Origin: Acetobacter sp.
GTDB lineage: Bacteria > Pseudomonadota > Alphaproteobacteria > RF32 > CAG-239
Assembly: GCA_023665325.1 (NCBI GenBank)
Contig: JAMPED010000001.1
Span: 106,695 to 151,034, forward strand
Reading direction: 5' to 3'
DNA length: 44,340 nt
This document shows positions 1-7,243 of this stretch, piece after piece. Positions within the stretch are counted from its first letter, which is position 1, and the number at the start of each line of letters is the position of its first letter. A model generated the notes under the pieces. It ran no database searches and was not told where the DNA came from. It saw only the letters and a list, made by a program, of their open reading frames with translations. The position numbers were made by a program, and so were the translations under genes.

Positions 1-163
1 AAGATATTTTGCCAATTAAACGGTGTAAAGCGTTATGGCGTAAAACTTCAAATTCACCGAGCCAGTAAAGGATTATCATTTTATATTTACCACCGATGAT
101 TGACATTGTATAGCCGAAACCGGTGTTTTCTATGCGGGTGTCTGGTTTGATGCAAGTTTCCAT
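1..163 (-). CDS. HxlR-family transcriptional regulator, N-terminal part (gene cut by window edge)
   Basis: Reading the minus strand from an ATG at 163 gives 54 codons open to the window edge. They start METCIKPDTRIENTGFGYTM and continue into IGGKYKMIILYWLGEFEV, which matches the start of the HxlR winged-helix domain (typical form: IGGKWKLLIL.HL, then RFNELRR). HxlR proteins are small dimeric DNA-binding regulators. Several, such as YodB, sense thiol-reactive compounds through an N-terminal cysteine, and this protein has Cys4 at about the equivalent place; a redox role here is inference. It diverges from the secreted protein at 275, the usual arrangement for a regulator and its target. The C-terminal half lies outside the window. 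Confidence 0.72.
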   Translation of the reverse strand, partial: METCIKPDTRIENTGFGYTMSIIGGKYKMIILYWLGEFEVLRHNALHRLIGKIS

Positions 164-173
164 TTTACACTAT

Positions 174-236
174 CCTTAAGGTAAGTATTAAACAAAAATG
201 TAAGTATTGTTTTTTTGTAGTATATGCGCATATATT
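174..236. promoter_or_regulatory. Divergent promoter region with candidate HxlR operators
   Basis: The 9-mer GTAAGTATT occurs twice as a direct repeat (181-189 and 200-208). A palindrome CCTTAAGG lies at 174-181 and a 14-bp perfect palindrome TATATGCGCATATA at 221-234. A plus-strand promoter can be read as TTGTTT (207-212), 18-bp spacer, TATATT (231-236). The second direct repeat touches this -35 and the palindrome touches the -10, so a protein bound here would control the gene at 275. Assignment to the HxlR protein is inference from the divergent layout. Confidence 0.4.
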
Positions 237-274
237 TTATATGCAATAGAAATTTATGATGAGGAATTGTTGTA

Positions 275-745
275 ATGAAAAGATTATTATTTTTGTTTTT
301 AGCGCTTTTTATGATTAATTCTGCTAATGCGGCTAAGAATGAAACAGGTTTAAATTTGAGTGAAGGGAATAAAACAATGAATGAAGTATCTGTTAAGGAC
401 TATGAAGCTGTTAAACAGGCATTAAACAATTATCTTGAAGCTGGCAGAAAAGGTGATAGTAAAATTTTACGTTCATCAGCGTATAAAGATGCGATTATGT
501 ATAGTGCGGCAGATGGGAAAGTTGAGGGCGGCTCAATAAACGCTTTGTTTGAATATATTGACGGCAATCCTGCTGCGCCCGATATTGAAGCAGATATAAC
601 CTCTGTTGATATTGCAGGAAATATTGCATATGCAAAAGTTGAGTCTAATAATTGGCACGGTGCAAGATATACGGATATGTTTTTGCTGGTTAAAGAAGGG
701 AATGATTGGAAGATTTTAACTAAGGTTTTTCATACGCATAAGTAA
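275..745 (+). CDS. Secreted NTF2-like protein (putative lumazine-binding/SnoaL-like fold)
   Basis: 156 residues. Residues 1-19 are a signal peptide (basic MKR, hydrophobic core, cleavage near NANA-A). The mature part from about residue 40 (DYEAVKQALNNYLEAGRKGD) to the end (DWKILTKVFHTHK) has the helix-then-curved-sheet pattern of the NTF2-like superfamily, closest to the 'putative lumazine-binding' (DUF4440/SnoaL-like) group. These domains bind small molecules or act as simple enzymes; the substrate cannot be read from sequence. It is divergent from an HxlR regulator that may control it, and is followed by a terminator, so it is probably monocistronic. The fold is fairly sure, the function unknown. 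Confidence 0.65.
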   Translation: MKRLLFLFLALFMINSANAAKNETGLNLSEGNKTMNEVSVKDYEAVKQALNNYLEAGRKGDSKILRSSAYKDAIMYSAADGKVEGGSINALFEYIDGNPAAPDIEADITSVDIAGNIAYAKVESNNWHGARYTDMFLLVKEGNDWKILTKVFHTHK

Positions 746-775
746 GATATTTTGCGATTGTGAAATTATTGAGAA

Positions 776-810
776 AAACGGCAGAGTTTTATCTGCCGTT
801 TGTTGTTTTT
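776..810 (+). terminator. Rho-independent terminator after the NTF2-like gene
   Basis: Ten-bp perfect stem, AAACGGCAGA (776-785) with TCTGCCGTTT (792-801), 6-nt loop, then GTTGTTTTT. Confidence 0.85.
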
Positions 811-875
811 ATAATTAGTTTTTAGGTCTTAATTTTTTTAATAAAAATTTTTCTTGCATTTTTATTTGTTTTATG

Positions 876-893
876 TTTCTATATTACTAGAAA
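876..893. promoter_or_regulatory. Candidate operator of the ars-like operon (ArsR site)
   Basis: Inverted repeat TTTCTA (876-881), 6-nt spacer, TAGAAA (888-893), lying 24 bp before the first gene of the operon and overlapping an AT-rich -10-like stretch (TATATT 880-885). ArsR-family repressors bind 12-2-12 or similar dyads over their own promoter. That this dyad is the site of the ArsR encoded at 1932 is inference. Confidence 0.4.
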
Positions 894-916
894 TGTAGAA
901 TCGTTATGAGGTAAAA

Positions 917-1279
917 ATGAAGAAAATTGTTTTTTTATCATTGGGAATGTGTTTGCTAAGTTTTGTGGTGCAGGCGGAAGTGGTTGTTTCTTATTATCAT
1001 AATTCTGTGCGTTGCTCAACTTGTCGTAAGATGGAAACTTGGTCATCAGAGGCAGTGAAAGATTTGGAAGTAAGATTTGAGAGTGTTAATACTGATGAGC
1101 CGGAAAACAAGCATTTTTTGTCTGACTATGGACTTTATACAAAATCTGTTGTGGTGCAAGATACAGATACAGGGAAATGGAAGAATTTAGATAAGTTGTG
1201 GAATAATATTGGTAATGAGCAAGCATTTAAAGATTATGTTCGTCAAGAAGTTCAAGATTTTATAGAGGCCTCTAAATGA
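917..1279 (+). CDS. Secreted thioredoxin-like protein, ArsF-type
   Basis: 120 residues with a signal peptide (1-20, ending VVQA) and then a small thioredoxin-like domain with a CSTC motif (Cys33, Cys36) in a YYHNSVRCSTCRKME context. This looks like the family annotated as the ArsF subunit of the nitrophenyl-arsenical nitroreductase system (arsEFG), recalled from annotation rather than tested. A periplasmic or membrane-facing redox role with the CcdA-like protein encoded next is the conservative reading. It has an RBS GAGGTAAAA and its stop overlaps the next start (ATGA at 1276). It is the first gene of a six-gene operon with ArsR and ArsP-type permeases. Confidence 0.65.
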   Translation: MKKIVFLSLGMCLLSFVVQAEVVVSYYHNSVRCSTCRKMETWSSEAVKDLEVRFESVNTDEPENKHFLSDYGLYTKSVVVQDTDTGKWKNLDKLWNNIGNEQAFKDYVRQEVQDFIEASK

Positions 1280-1935
1280 TACAGATGTTATTGATGGCTG
1301 TTTGGTTTGGAATTTTGACCTCGGTTAGCCCTTGTCCGCTGGCTACAAATATTGCGGCGGTGTCGTTTTTGGGTAAAAAAATTTCGAAGTCTTATATTGT
1401 TTTACTTAATGGTGTCTTTTATACTATCGGGCGTGCGATTTTTTATACGGCTGTCGGAAGTTTTTTAGCTTATTTTTTAAATGTTATCCCGAAAGTTTCC
1501 GACTTTTTACAAACAAAAGCGGCGTATATTGTCGGACCGATTATGGTAATTTTGGGGATTGTGTTACTTGATGTCGTCAAAATAAAGCTGCCATCCTTTC
1601 AGATGAATGTGGAAACTCAAAATAAGTTTGATAAAATCGGATTCTTGGGTGCGTTTTTACTCGGGTTTTTATTTGCTTCAATGTTATGTCCGGTCAGTGC
1701 GGCGTTTTTCTTTTCTAACTTGATACAAAGCGGCGGAAATTTTTGGGTTTTATTTTTATACGGTATCGGAACGGGACTGCCTGTCTTGTTTTTTGCTGTT
1801 ATATTAGCTTTTTGCGCAGAAAGAATCAGTAGATTGTATCAGGCAACGACAATTTTTGAGAAATATGCCAGACGCTTAACGGCTGTGATTTTTATAAGTG
1901 TAGGAATTTATTATATTTTAAGGAGTTTATTATGA
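1276..1935 (+). CDS. CcdA/DsbD-like membrane protein, ArsG-type permease
   Basis: 219 residues, about six hydrophobic segments. The two signature cysteines of the CcdA/DsbD transmembrane family are present: SPCPL (Cys20, first helix) and LCPVS (Cys138, fourth helix). CcdA proteins carry electrons across the membrane to extracytoplasmic thioredoxin-like partners. The ArsG branch of this fold is reported as an efflux permease for trivalent aromatic arsenicals. Both readings fit: it overlaps the CSTC protein upstream by 4 bp (ATGA) and the ArsR gene downstream by 4 bp. I cannot decide between electron transfer and efflux from sequence alone. Confidence 0.68.
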   Translation: MIQMLLMAVWFGILTSVSPCPLATNIAAVSFLGKKISKSYIVLLNGVFYTIGRAIFYTAVGSFLAYFLNVIPKVSDFLQTKAAYIVGPIMVILGIVLLDVVKIKLPSFQMNVETQNKFDKIGFLGAFLLGFLFASMLCPVSAAFFFSNLIQSGGNFWVLFLYGIGTGLPVLFFAVILAFCAERISRLYQATTIFEKYARRLTAVIFISVGIYYILRSLL

Positions 1936-2237
1936 CAAATAATTTAACAAAGATTGCAACTGTTTTTGACGCGTTAAGCAATGAAACGCGGTTACAGATT
2001 TTTCGGATTTTGGTGAAAAACAGCGCCACAGGCATTACGCCGACGGATATTTCAAAACAAATGAATGATTTTCCGCGTAATACTTTGTCTTTTCATTTAA
2101 GTTTGATGTCTAATGCGGATTTGTGTTTTTCCGAGCGGCAAGGCAAACAGATTTTCTATAAGCCGAATTGCAAAATGATAAAGGAGATTACAAAGTTCCT
2201 ACTGACGGATTGTTGCGAGGGAGGCTGCGGATGTTAG
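1932..2237 (+). CDS. arsR: ArsR/SmtB-family metalloregulator with Cys-rich tail
   Basis: 101 residues. It has a winged helix-turn-helix with the ArsR signature ALSNETRLQIFRILVKN (14-30) and a recognition region around PRNTLSFHLSLM (48-59). It lacks the ELCVCDL sensor of classical plasmid ArsR. Cysteines instead sit at 65, 80, 94, 95, 99 and 101, with a tail TDCCEGGCGC. A vicinal Cys pair plus a later Cys near the C-terminus recalls the site of atypical ArsR repressors that sense As(III) or organoarsenicals. It is encoded inside the operon, overlapping the genes on both sides, so autoregulation through the dyad at 876-893 is likely. Confidence 0.85.
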   Translation: MTNNLTKIATVFDALSNETRLQIFRILVKNSATGITPTDISKQMNDFPRNTLSFHLSLMSNADLCFSERQGKQIFYKPNCKMIKEITKFLLTDCCEGGCGC

Positions 2238-3193
2238 GTGTTTTTACAAAATTGGCTGATTGGGCAACTGCTCAAATGGGATTGGATGTCAATACGCATT
2301 TAGGAGAGGCAATACATTTTTTTATTGAAGATTCAACTAAAATCTTTGTCTTGCTGTATGTATTGATTTTTATTATATCTTTGTTTCGCTCTCAACTCTC
2401 TCCGGAAAAAGTGCGTGATTATTTATCGCATAAATCTCGCTGGAGCGGCTATTTTTTAGCGGTCTTTCTCGGTGTGGTTACCCCCTTTTGTTCTTGCTCG
2501 ACGCTGCCTTTATTTATGGGCTTTTTGGCAGCGGGGGTTCCGTTTGGGGTGAGTGTGGCTTTTTTGGTTAGCTCGCCGCTGATTAGTGAGATTGCGGCTT
2601 TTATGTTGTTGTCTATGGGCGGATACGGCGTTTATATTGTAACGATTTATATTATCTCAGGGACGATTATCTCTGTTTTGGCTGGGTATTTGGCTGATAA
2701 ATTTAATATGGAACGTTATTTGGCAACGAGTATTCCAAATACACTGCCACCGGCAGATTGCGGTGCGACAATTAAAGAGAAAATTAAAACATTGGTTCTT
2801 TATGCACATAACTTTGCTAAAGATATCATTAAATCGTTGGCAGTTTATATTGTAATCGGATTAGCCATCGGCGCCTTTATGCACGGTTATATTCCAAAAG
2901 AGTTTTTTATAAAGTATCTTGGGGCAGAAAACCCGTGGGCAGTACCGATGGCGGCTGTTGTAGGGATTCCGATTTATGCTTCACAAGCCGGAATTGTGCC
3001 GATTATGCAAGTGTTACTAATGAAAGGTGTTCCGCTTGGAACGGCTTTGGTGATGTTTATGAGTATCGCAACTATTTCGCTTCCAGAGATGATGTTGCTC
3101 AAAAAAGTGTTTAGTTATAGGCTGTTGGGGATTTTTATCGGTTATCTTTTGGTGGCGTTTATTTTGACGGGTTATTTGTTAAATATGTTATAA
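2231..3193 (+). CDS. ArsP-type permease 1 (DUF318/PF03773)
   Basis: 320 residues when started at the ATG at 2231, which overlaps the arsR stop and has GAGGGAGG eight bases upstream. An earlier in-frame ATG inside arsR has no such site. About eight to ten membrane segments are visible. The family hallmark TPFCSCST (Cys87, Cys89) lies in a membrane-embedded re-entrant region, with a second similar half around AVPMAAVVGIPIYA. Relatives such as Campylobacter ArsP export trivalent organoarsenicals (e.g. reduced roxarsone). It is followed after 10 bp by a paralogue, so the pair may form a heteromer or have split substrate ranges. Confidence 0.8.
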   Translation: MLGVFTKLADWATAQMGLDVNTHLGEAIHFFIEDSTKIFVLLYVLIFIISLFRSQLSPEKVRDYLSHKSRWSGYFLAVFLGVVTPFCSCSTLPLFMGFLAAGVPFGVSVAFLVSSPLISEIAAFMLLSMGGYGVYIVTIYIISGTIISVLAGYLADKFNMERYLATSIPNTLPPADCGATIKEKIKTLVLYAHNFAKDIIKSLAVYIVIGLAIGAFMHGYIPKEFFIKYLGAENPWAVPMAAVVGIPIYASQAGIVPIMQVLLMKGVPLGTALVMFMSIATISLPEMMLLKKVFSYRLLGIFIGYLLVAFILTGYLLNML

Positions 3194-3203
3194 GGAATTG
3201 AAG

Positions 3204-4214
3204 ATGGATTTTAGTTATGAAATGTTAAAAAATGCGTTTGGAATGTTTTTATTTTTAGGGGCGGAGCTGTCTATTTTATTTTTAGCAATAAGCTGGCTTG
3301 TCAGCCTTATTCAGCAATATATTCCGCCTGAAAAAATTGAACGGATTTTGAGCGGTAAAAAGGGAAGCGGCTATTTATTTGCGGTTTTGCTTGGTGCTAT
3401 TACACCGTTTTGCAGTTGTTCAACAATTCCAATGCTTAGGGGGCTGTTAAAAGCCAAAGCCGGATTTGGACCAGTTATGACATTCTTGTTTGTCTCACCG
3501 TTGTTAAATCCGATTATTGTTGGTTTGTTTTTTGCAACATTTGGCGGAAAAATTACAGTGATTTATGCGTTGATTGCCTTGGTGGTATCTGTGGTTGCTG
3601 GTGTCATTCTTACAATTTTAAGATTTGAGCGTTTTATTGTTCCTGAAAAATCAGAGGTTAAGGTTTGTTGCTGTTGTTCTGCTTCTCAACCAGAACCTAA
3701 GGTTTCTTCCAGCGGATGCGGTTGCTCAAAGCCGGCTCCAAAAGTTTCTACTTGCGGATGTGGGTGTGCAGGTGAAGATAAAAAATTGGAGCCGTCGCAA
3801 TTCTCTTTACGGATCAATCAAGCCAATAGAGAAGCCGTAGTGCAATTTAAGGGTGTGTTTTGGTATTTATTGTTTGGTGTTTCGTTGGGGGCATTTGTTT
3901 ATGGCTTTGTGCCAAGTGAGTTTATTGCAACATATGCCAGTGGGGAAAGTTTATGGTCTGTACCTCTTGCTGCTGTTATCGGTATTCCTCTTTATGTCCG
4001 TATGGAGGTGTTAATACCATTAAGTGCTATGCTGATAGAAAAAGGAATGAATCTTGGGGCTGTTATGGCTTTATTGATTGGCGGGAGTGGGGCAAGTATT
4101 ACAGAATTGATATTGCTTAAATCAATGTTTAGGTTACCGATGTTGTTGGCCTTTCTTTTCGTGATATTAGGAATGGCGATATTTTGCGGTTATTTCTTTC
4201 AATTTATTTTTTAA
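3204..4214 (+). CDS. ArsP-type permease 2 with Cys-rich cytoplasmic loop
   Basis: 336 residues from the ATG at 3204 (AAGGA at 3192-3196; the TTG at 3198 is too close to it). It is homologous to the permease just upstream and has the same ITPFCSCST motif (Cys70, Cys72). Between the two membrane halves, at about residues 150-195, is a hydrophilic loop with nine cysteines: CCCC at 155-158, then Cys172, 174, 184, 186 and 188 in repeated (G)CGC units separated by PEPK/PAPK. Such a loop could bind As(III), Sb(III) or another soft metal and hand it to the pore; this is inference. The upstream paralogue lacks it. Confidence 0.8.
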   Translation: MDFSYEMLKNAFGMFLFLGAELSILFLAISWLVSLIQQYIPPEKIERILSGKKGSGYLFAVLLGAITPFCSCSTIPMLRGLLKAKAGFGPVMTFLFVSPLLNPIIVGLFFATFGGKITVIYALIALVVSVVAGVILTILRFERFIVPEKSEVKVCCCCSASQPEPKVSSSGCGCSKPAPKVSTCGCGCAGEDKKLEPSQFSLRINQANREAVVQFKGVFWYLLFGVSLGAFVYGFVPSEFIATYASGESLWSVPLAAVIGIPLYVRMEVLIPLSAMLIEKGMNLGAVMALLIGGSGASITELILLKSMFRLPMLLAFLFVILGMAIFCGYFFQFIF

Positions 4215-4226
4215 GGAGAACAAAAT

Positions 4227-4490
4227 ATGGAAAATATTAAAATTTTAGGAACGGGTTGTCCAAAATGCAAAGAGACAATGAAAATTGTTGAAAAAGCAGC
4301 AAAAGCAAATGGGTTTAGTGGGAAAATCGAGAAAGTGGAAGATATAGCGGCAATTATTTCATACGGTGTTATGTCTACACCGGCGGTTGTTATTGACGGC
4401 AAGGTGGCTTTTGCCGGTGGGATTCCTTCTGAGGAGCAAGCTAATAGTTGGTTTCAAAAAAACGGTTGTTCTTGTGGGTGTTGTCAATAA
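4227..4490 (+). CDS. Small thioredoxin/redox-active disulfide protein with Cys-rich tail
   Basis: 87 residues, RBS AAGGAGAACAAAAT. It is a compact thioredoxin fold of the 'redox-active disulfide protein 2' (TM0996-like) type: CPKC active site (Cys11, Cys14) right after the first strand, and the cis-proline turn STPAVVIDG (50-58). No signal peptide, so cytoplasmic. The C-terminus NGCSCGCCQ adds four cysteines (81, 83, 85, 86), which the fold does not need. This type of gene commonly travels with ArsP-type permeases. It probably reduces a thiol or metalloid substrate, or carries it to the permease. Last gene of the operon. Confidence 0.8.
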   Translation: MENIKILGTGCPKCKETMKIVEKAAKANGFSGKIEKVEDIAAIISYGVMSTPAVVIDGKVAFAGGIPSEEQANSWFQKNGCSCGCCQ

Positions 4491-4512
4491 ATTGTAGGTT
4501 AAAGTTAAATGC

Positions 4513-4547
4513 AAACGGTGGATGTTAAGTCTACCGTTTGTTTTTTA
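4513..4547. terminator. Terminator of the ars-like operon (convergent genes)
   Basis: Stem AAACGGTGGA (4513-4522) with TCTACCGTTT (4530-4539; one G-U pair), 7-nt loop, then GTTTTTT. It separates the operon from the converging Nudix gene, whose stop lies at 4545. Confidence 0.85.
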
Positions 4548-4991
4548 TAAGTTGATGATATCAAGAAGTTTGAAGTTTTCATCGTAGATGTATTGTCTTT
4601 TAACGTATTTTCCGGCAAGAATGTCTGGGATGAAATCTTTGTCGGCTTCTCGCATTTGGTCGTAAGGGATGTTGTTCATATCTTGCCAAAAGGTTTCAAC
4701 CTCTTCTTGGTTATTTATGATATTCCCTGTAAATTGTGTGCTTTTAAAGATGTGAACGTAAAAATCAAAACGAGGAAATTCAACATAGCCGACGAGAACA
4801 GGGTTTGTGATGGTTAAGCCGGTTTCTTCTAATGTTTCACGTTTGACGCATTCTTCAATGGTTTCATCTGCTTCTTTCTTTCCACCTGGGAAATTAATGC
4901 AGCCTTTGTTAATTCCTCGATGATGGCGAATCATTAAAACTTTTTGTTGAGTTTTATCTTCAATAATTGAGAGTGAGGCTTCTTTTCTCAT
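4545..4991 (-). CDS. Nudix hydrolase, MutT/8-oxo-dGTPase-like
   Basis: 148 residues. A perfect Nudix box runs from Gly37 to Leu59 (G-x5-E-x7-R-E-x2-E-E-x-G-L; REx2EE at 51-56). It hydrolyses a nucleoside diphosphate linked to another group. The preceding IRHHRGINKGCINFPGG and the late aromatic stretch (EVETFWQDMNNIPYDQM) resemble the bacterial MTH1/YtkD-like 8-oxo-(d)GTP diphosphatases, so nucleotide-pool sanitation is the best guess. Nudix substrates are hard to predict. It stands alone, convergent with the ars-like operon and divergent from anmK. Confidence 0.8.
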   Translation of the reverse strand: MRKEASLSIIEDKTQQKVLMIRHHRGINKGCINFPGGKKEADETIEECVKRETLEETGLTITNPVLVGYVEFPRFDFYVHIFKSTQFTGNIINNQEEVETFWQDMNNIPYDQMREADKDFIPDILAGKYVKRQYIYDENFKLLDIINL

Positions 4992-5088
4992 AGTGTTTCC
5001 TTTTTTGTGTGGTAGATTATTTGTATGATAGTTAATTTTTGCTTGAAAGCAAGCATTAAGATTTTTAACGATATGTTAAATGAGAGGG

Positions 5089-5094
5089 TATAAT
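5089..5094 (+). promoter_or_regulatory. -10 element (TATAAT) upstream of anmK
   Basis: A consensus TATAAT lies 36 bp before the anmK start; no good -35 is seen 17 bp upstream (TAACGA). A small hairpin GCTTG-AAAG-CAAGC sits farther up at 5041-5054. Confidence 0.4.
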
Positions 5095-5129
5095 ATAAGT
5101 TTGGGTAAATTTTTAATAAGGTTGAAAAA

Positions 5130-6437
5130 ATGACTAAGTATCGGATTATCGGGAATATGACAGGCAACTCTATGGATGCGGTTGATTTGGTATTGACAGA
5201 GTTTGATGGTGATAAAATGACGGATATTTGCAGTTATACAAAGCCTTATACGAAAGATATGCAAGAAAAAATAGAGGTATTGCGCGAGTTAGTATTTGAT
5301 AAAACACGAGCGGAGATTGAAGCACTACCTGAGTTTGTTACAATTCATAATGAATATATTCGACAGATTGCGGATTGTGTTGATGAGATGTGTGAGCAAA
5401 ATGGGATTGATAAAAAGACTATTGATGCGATAGGGTTTCACGGGAAGACTTTAGACCATAATCCTCCATCAAAGGCAAAAATTGATGGTTCACAACCATA
5501 TACCTTACAAATTGGTTCGGGGCAGAGGTTAGCAGATTTAACAGAGATTCTGGTAGTGTATGACTTTCGCTCTGATCCACTTATGAGTGGGTTTGATGGT
5601 GCTCCACTTGTTCCACCACACAATGCGCATATTTCAGCATCGGAAGGAAATGGCTGTTATTATAATGGTGGAAATACATCTAATTTTGCATTGATAGTTG
5701 ATGGTGTGGCGCAGATAGGAGCGGATGCTGGTCCGTTTAATGAATATACAGATAGTTATATTCGTCAGCATACAAATGATGCGTTTGATAAAGATGGAAA
5801 GTATGGTAAAAAGGGGCTGCTCAATAAAGAACTTTTACAAGAATTGTTTAATTTTGGACGTCAATATTATGAAATGCCGTTGCCTAAATCGGGAGATCCC
5901 GCATATTATTATAAAGGAAAAATTTTTCAATATGTAGAGAAGCAGCGACTTGCGTTTGAAGACGTTGTGCATACATTTGAATATTTTGCAGCGTATATTG
6001 CAGTGCAAGCGTTGACATTGGTTCCTGATAATATTTCTATGCCGGCCGATATGGTATTGTTTGGTGGGGGATGGAAGAATCCGGTGGTGAAAGAGAGTTT
6101 TGAAAAGTTGCTTAATGGTGAGGGATATGTGTTATCTGAACATAGGGCGCAGTTTGCTAATTTGTGTAAGAGGTTTGCAAAAAAGCCACTGGTTCGCAAC
6201 TCTACATTAGGAGATTATATGGAGGCACGATTGTTTGCAGATTTGGCTCGGTATAAATTAGAAAATCGTGCTTGGGAGATACCAGAGATTGTACAAGCGG
6301 GAAAAACTATTGTTTGCGGTAGGGTGGCGATACCGAAACAAGGTAAAGGTAAATATTATGATTGTGTTAATCGTGCAGCCAAAGGGTGGCAGTGTGAAAA
6401 AACTAACTATTTAAAGAAGCAACAAGTGAGATATTAA
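5130..6437 (+). CDS. anmK: Anhydro-N-acetylmuramic acid kinase (AnmK), divergent
   Basis: 435 residues, longer than the usual ~370. AnmK opens and phosphorylates 1,6-anhydroMurNAc to MurNAc-6-phosphate during cell-wall recycling. The N-terminal phosphate loop is recognisable but altered (GNMTGNSMDAVD at 8-19, where GTMSGTSMDGVD is typical). GFHGKTLDHNPP, the DFRSDPLMSGFDGAPLVPP block, GNTSNFA and GADAGPFNEYTD follow in the expected order, and FGGGWKNP near residue 310 matches the second ATP-binding loop. The substitutions in the first loop and the C-terminal extension set it apart from the main group. An MmcQ/YjbR gene follows after 7 bp, probably co-transcribed. Confidence 0.8.
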   Translation: MTKYRIIGNMTGNSMDAVDLVLTEFDGDKMTDICSYTKPYTKDMQEKIEVLRELVFDKTRAEIEALPEFVTIHNEYIRQIADCVDEMCEQNGIDKKTIDAIGFHGKTLDHNPPSKAKIDGSQPYTLQIGSGQRLADLTEILVVYDFRSDPLMSGFDGAPLVPPHNAHISASEGNGCYYNGGNTSNFALIVDGVAQIGADAGPFNEYTDSYIRQHTNDAFDKDGKYGKKGLLNKELLQELFNFGRQYYEMPLPKSGDPAYYYKGKIFQYVEKQRLAFEDVVHTFEYFAAYIAVQALTLVPDNISMPADMVLFGGGWKNPVVKESFEKLLNGEGYVLSEHRAQFANLCKRFAKKPLVRNSTLGDYMEARLFADLARYKLENRAWEIPEIVQAGKTIVCGRVAIPKQGKGKYYDCVNRAAKGWQCEKTNYLKKQQVRY

Positions 6438-6444
6438 AAGAAAT

Positions 6445-7110
6445 ATGTTTGAGAGTGTTTTGGATGGATATAGCTTTGATATTGAAAAGCTTTTGCAATT
6501 TGGTTTTGTGAAAGTTGGTGAGCAATATTGTTATTCTCGGCAGATTTTAGATGGTTTGTTTGAATTAAAAATTTTTGCTGATGAAAAAGGGCGAATTTTT
6601 TGGGATGTCTGGGATGTGGAGGTAGAAGAGATTTATCCACTTGTAAAAATTTCAACGGTTTCTGGTGCGTTTGTTGGTAAAGTGCGGATAGCTTGCGAGA
6701 AAGTGTTTAGCGAGATTATTGAAAAATGTGGCAATGTAGAAGTGTTTAAAAGTCGATATGCAAAATTGATTCGGTTGTATGTGCAAGAGAAATATGGTGA
6801 TGTGTTTGAGTATTTATGGGAAAAGTTTCCTGATAATGCAGTTTTTCGCCGCCAAGATAATAAAAAATGGTATGGTGCAATATTGACAGTAGCAAGAGAT
6901 AAACTTGGTTTAGGCGGTGATGGTAAAATTGAAGTTTTGGATTTGCGAGGCGAAGTGGAAGAGATACAACGTCTAGTGGATGGAGAGAAATATTTTCCGG
7001 CTTATCATATGAATAAAAAACATTGGTTTACCGTTTGCTTGGATGGGACTGTTGATATTGATGAAATTTACAAAAGAATCGATATGAGTTATTTATTGGC
7101 CAAGAAGTAG
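6445..7110 (+). CDS. MmcQ/YjbR-family protein
   Basis: 221 residues. The C-terminal half (about 110-215) has the family pattern: FRRQDNKKWYGAILTVARDK, then IEVLDLRGE, then FPAYHMNKKHWFTVCLDGTV, where the YHMNKKHW motif is the most conserved part. The N-terminal ~100 residues (FELKIFADEKGRIFWDVWDV) match the extra domain seen in longer clostridial relatives. The fold is CyaY-like with suggested DNA binding, but no member has a well-established function. It follows anmK with a 7-bp gap; there is no obvious metabolic link. Confidence 0.7.
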   Translation: MFESVLDGYSFDIEKLLQFGFVKVGEQYCYSRQILDGLFELKIFADEKGRIFWDVWDVEVEEIYPLVKISTVSGAFVGKVRIACEKVFSEIIEKCGNVEVFKSRYAKLIRLYVQEKYGDVFEYLWEKFPDNAVFRRQDNKKWYGAILTVARDKLGLGGDGKIEVLDLRGEVEEIQRLVDGEKYFPAYHMNKKHWFTVCLDGTVDIDEIYKRIDMSYLLAKK

Positions 7111-7172
7111 TTTCTTGATATAATGTGGAATTTTTAAGTTATACTCTGAATAAGATTTTATATAATTTTTTT

Positions 7173-7198
7173 TTGACTTTTGTAGTTACTGGTATAAT
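7173..7198 (+). promoter_or_regulatory. Promoter of the small lipoprotein gene
   Basis: An extended -10, TGGTATAAT (TATAAT at 7193-7198), with TTGACT at 7173-7178. The 14-bp spacer is short, but an extended -10 can work with a weak -35. It lies 45 bp before the 7244 start codon. Confidence 0.5.
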
Positions 7199-7243
7199 CT
7201 AAAGGTGTTTTATTAGTAATATACTTTTAGAAAGGACTTTAAA

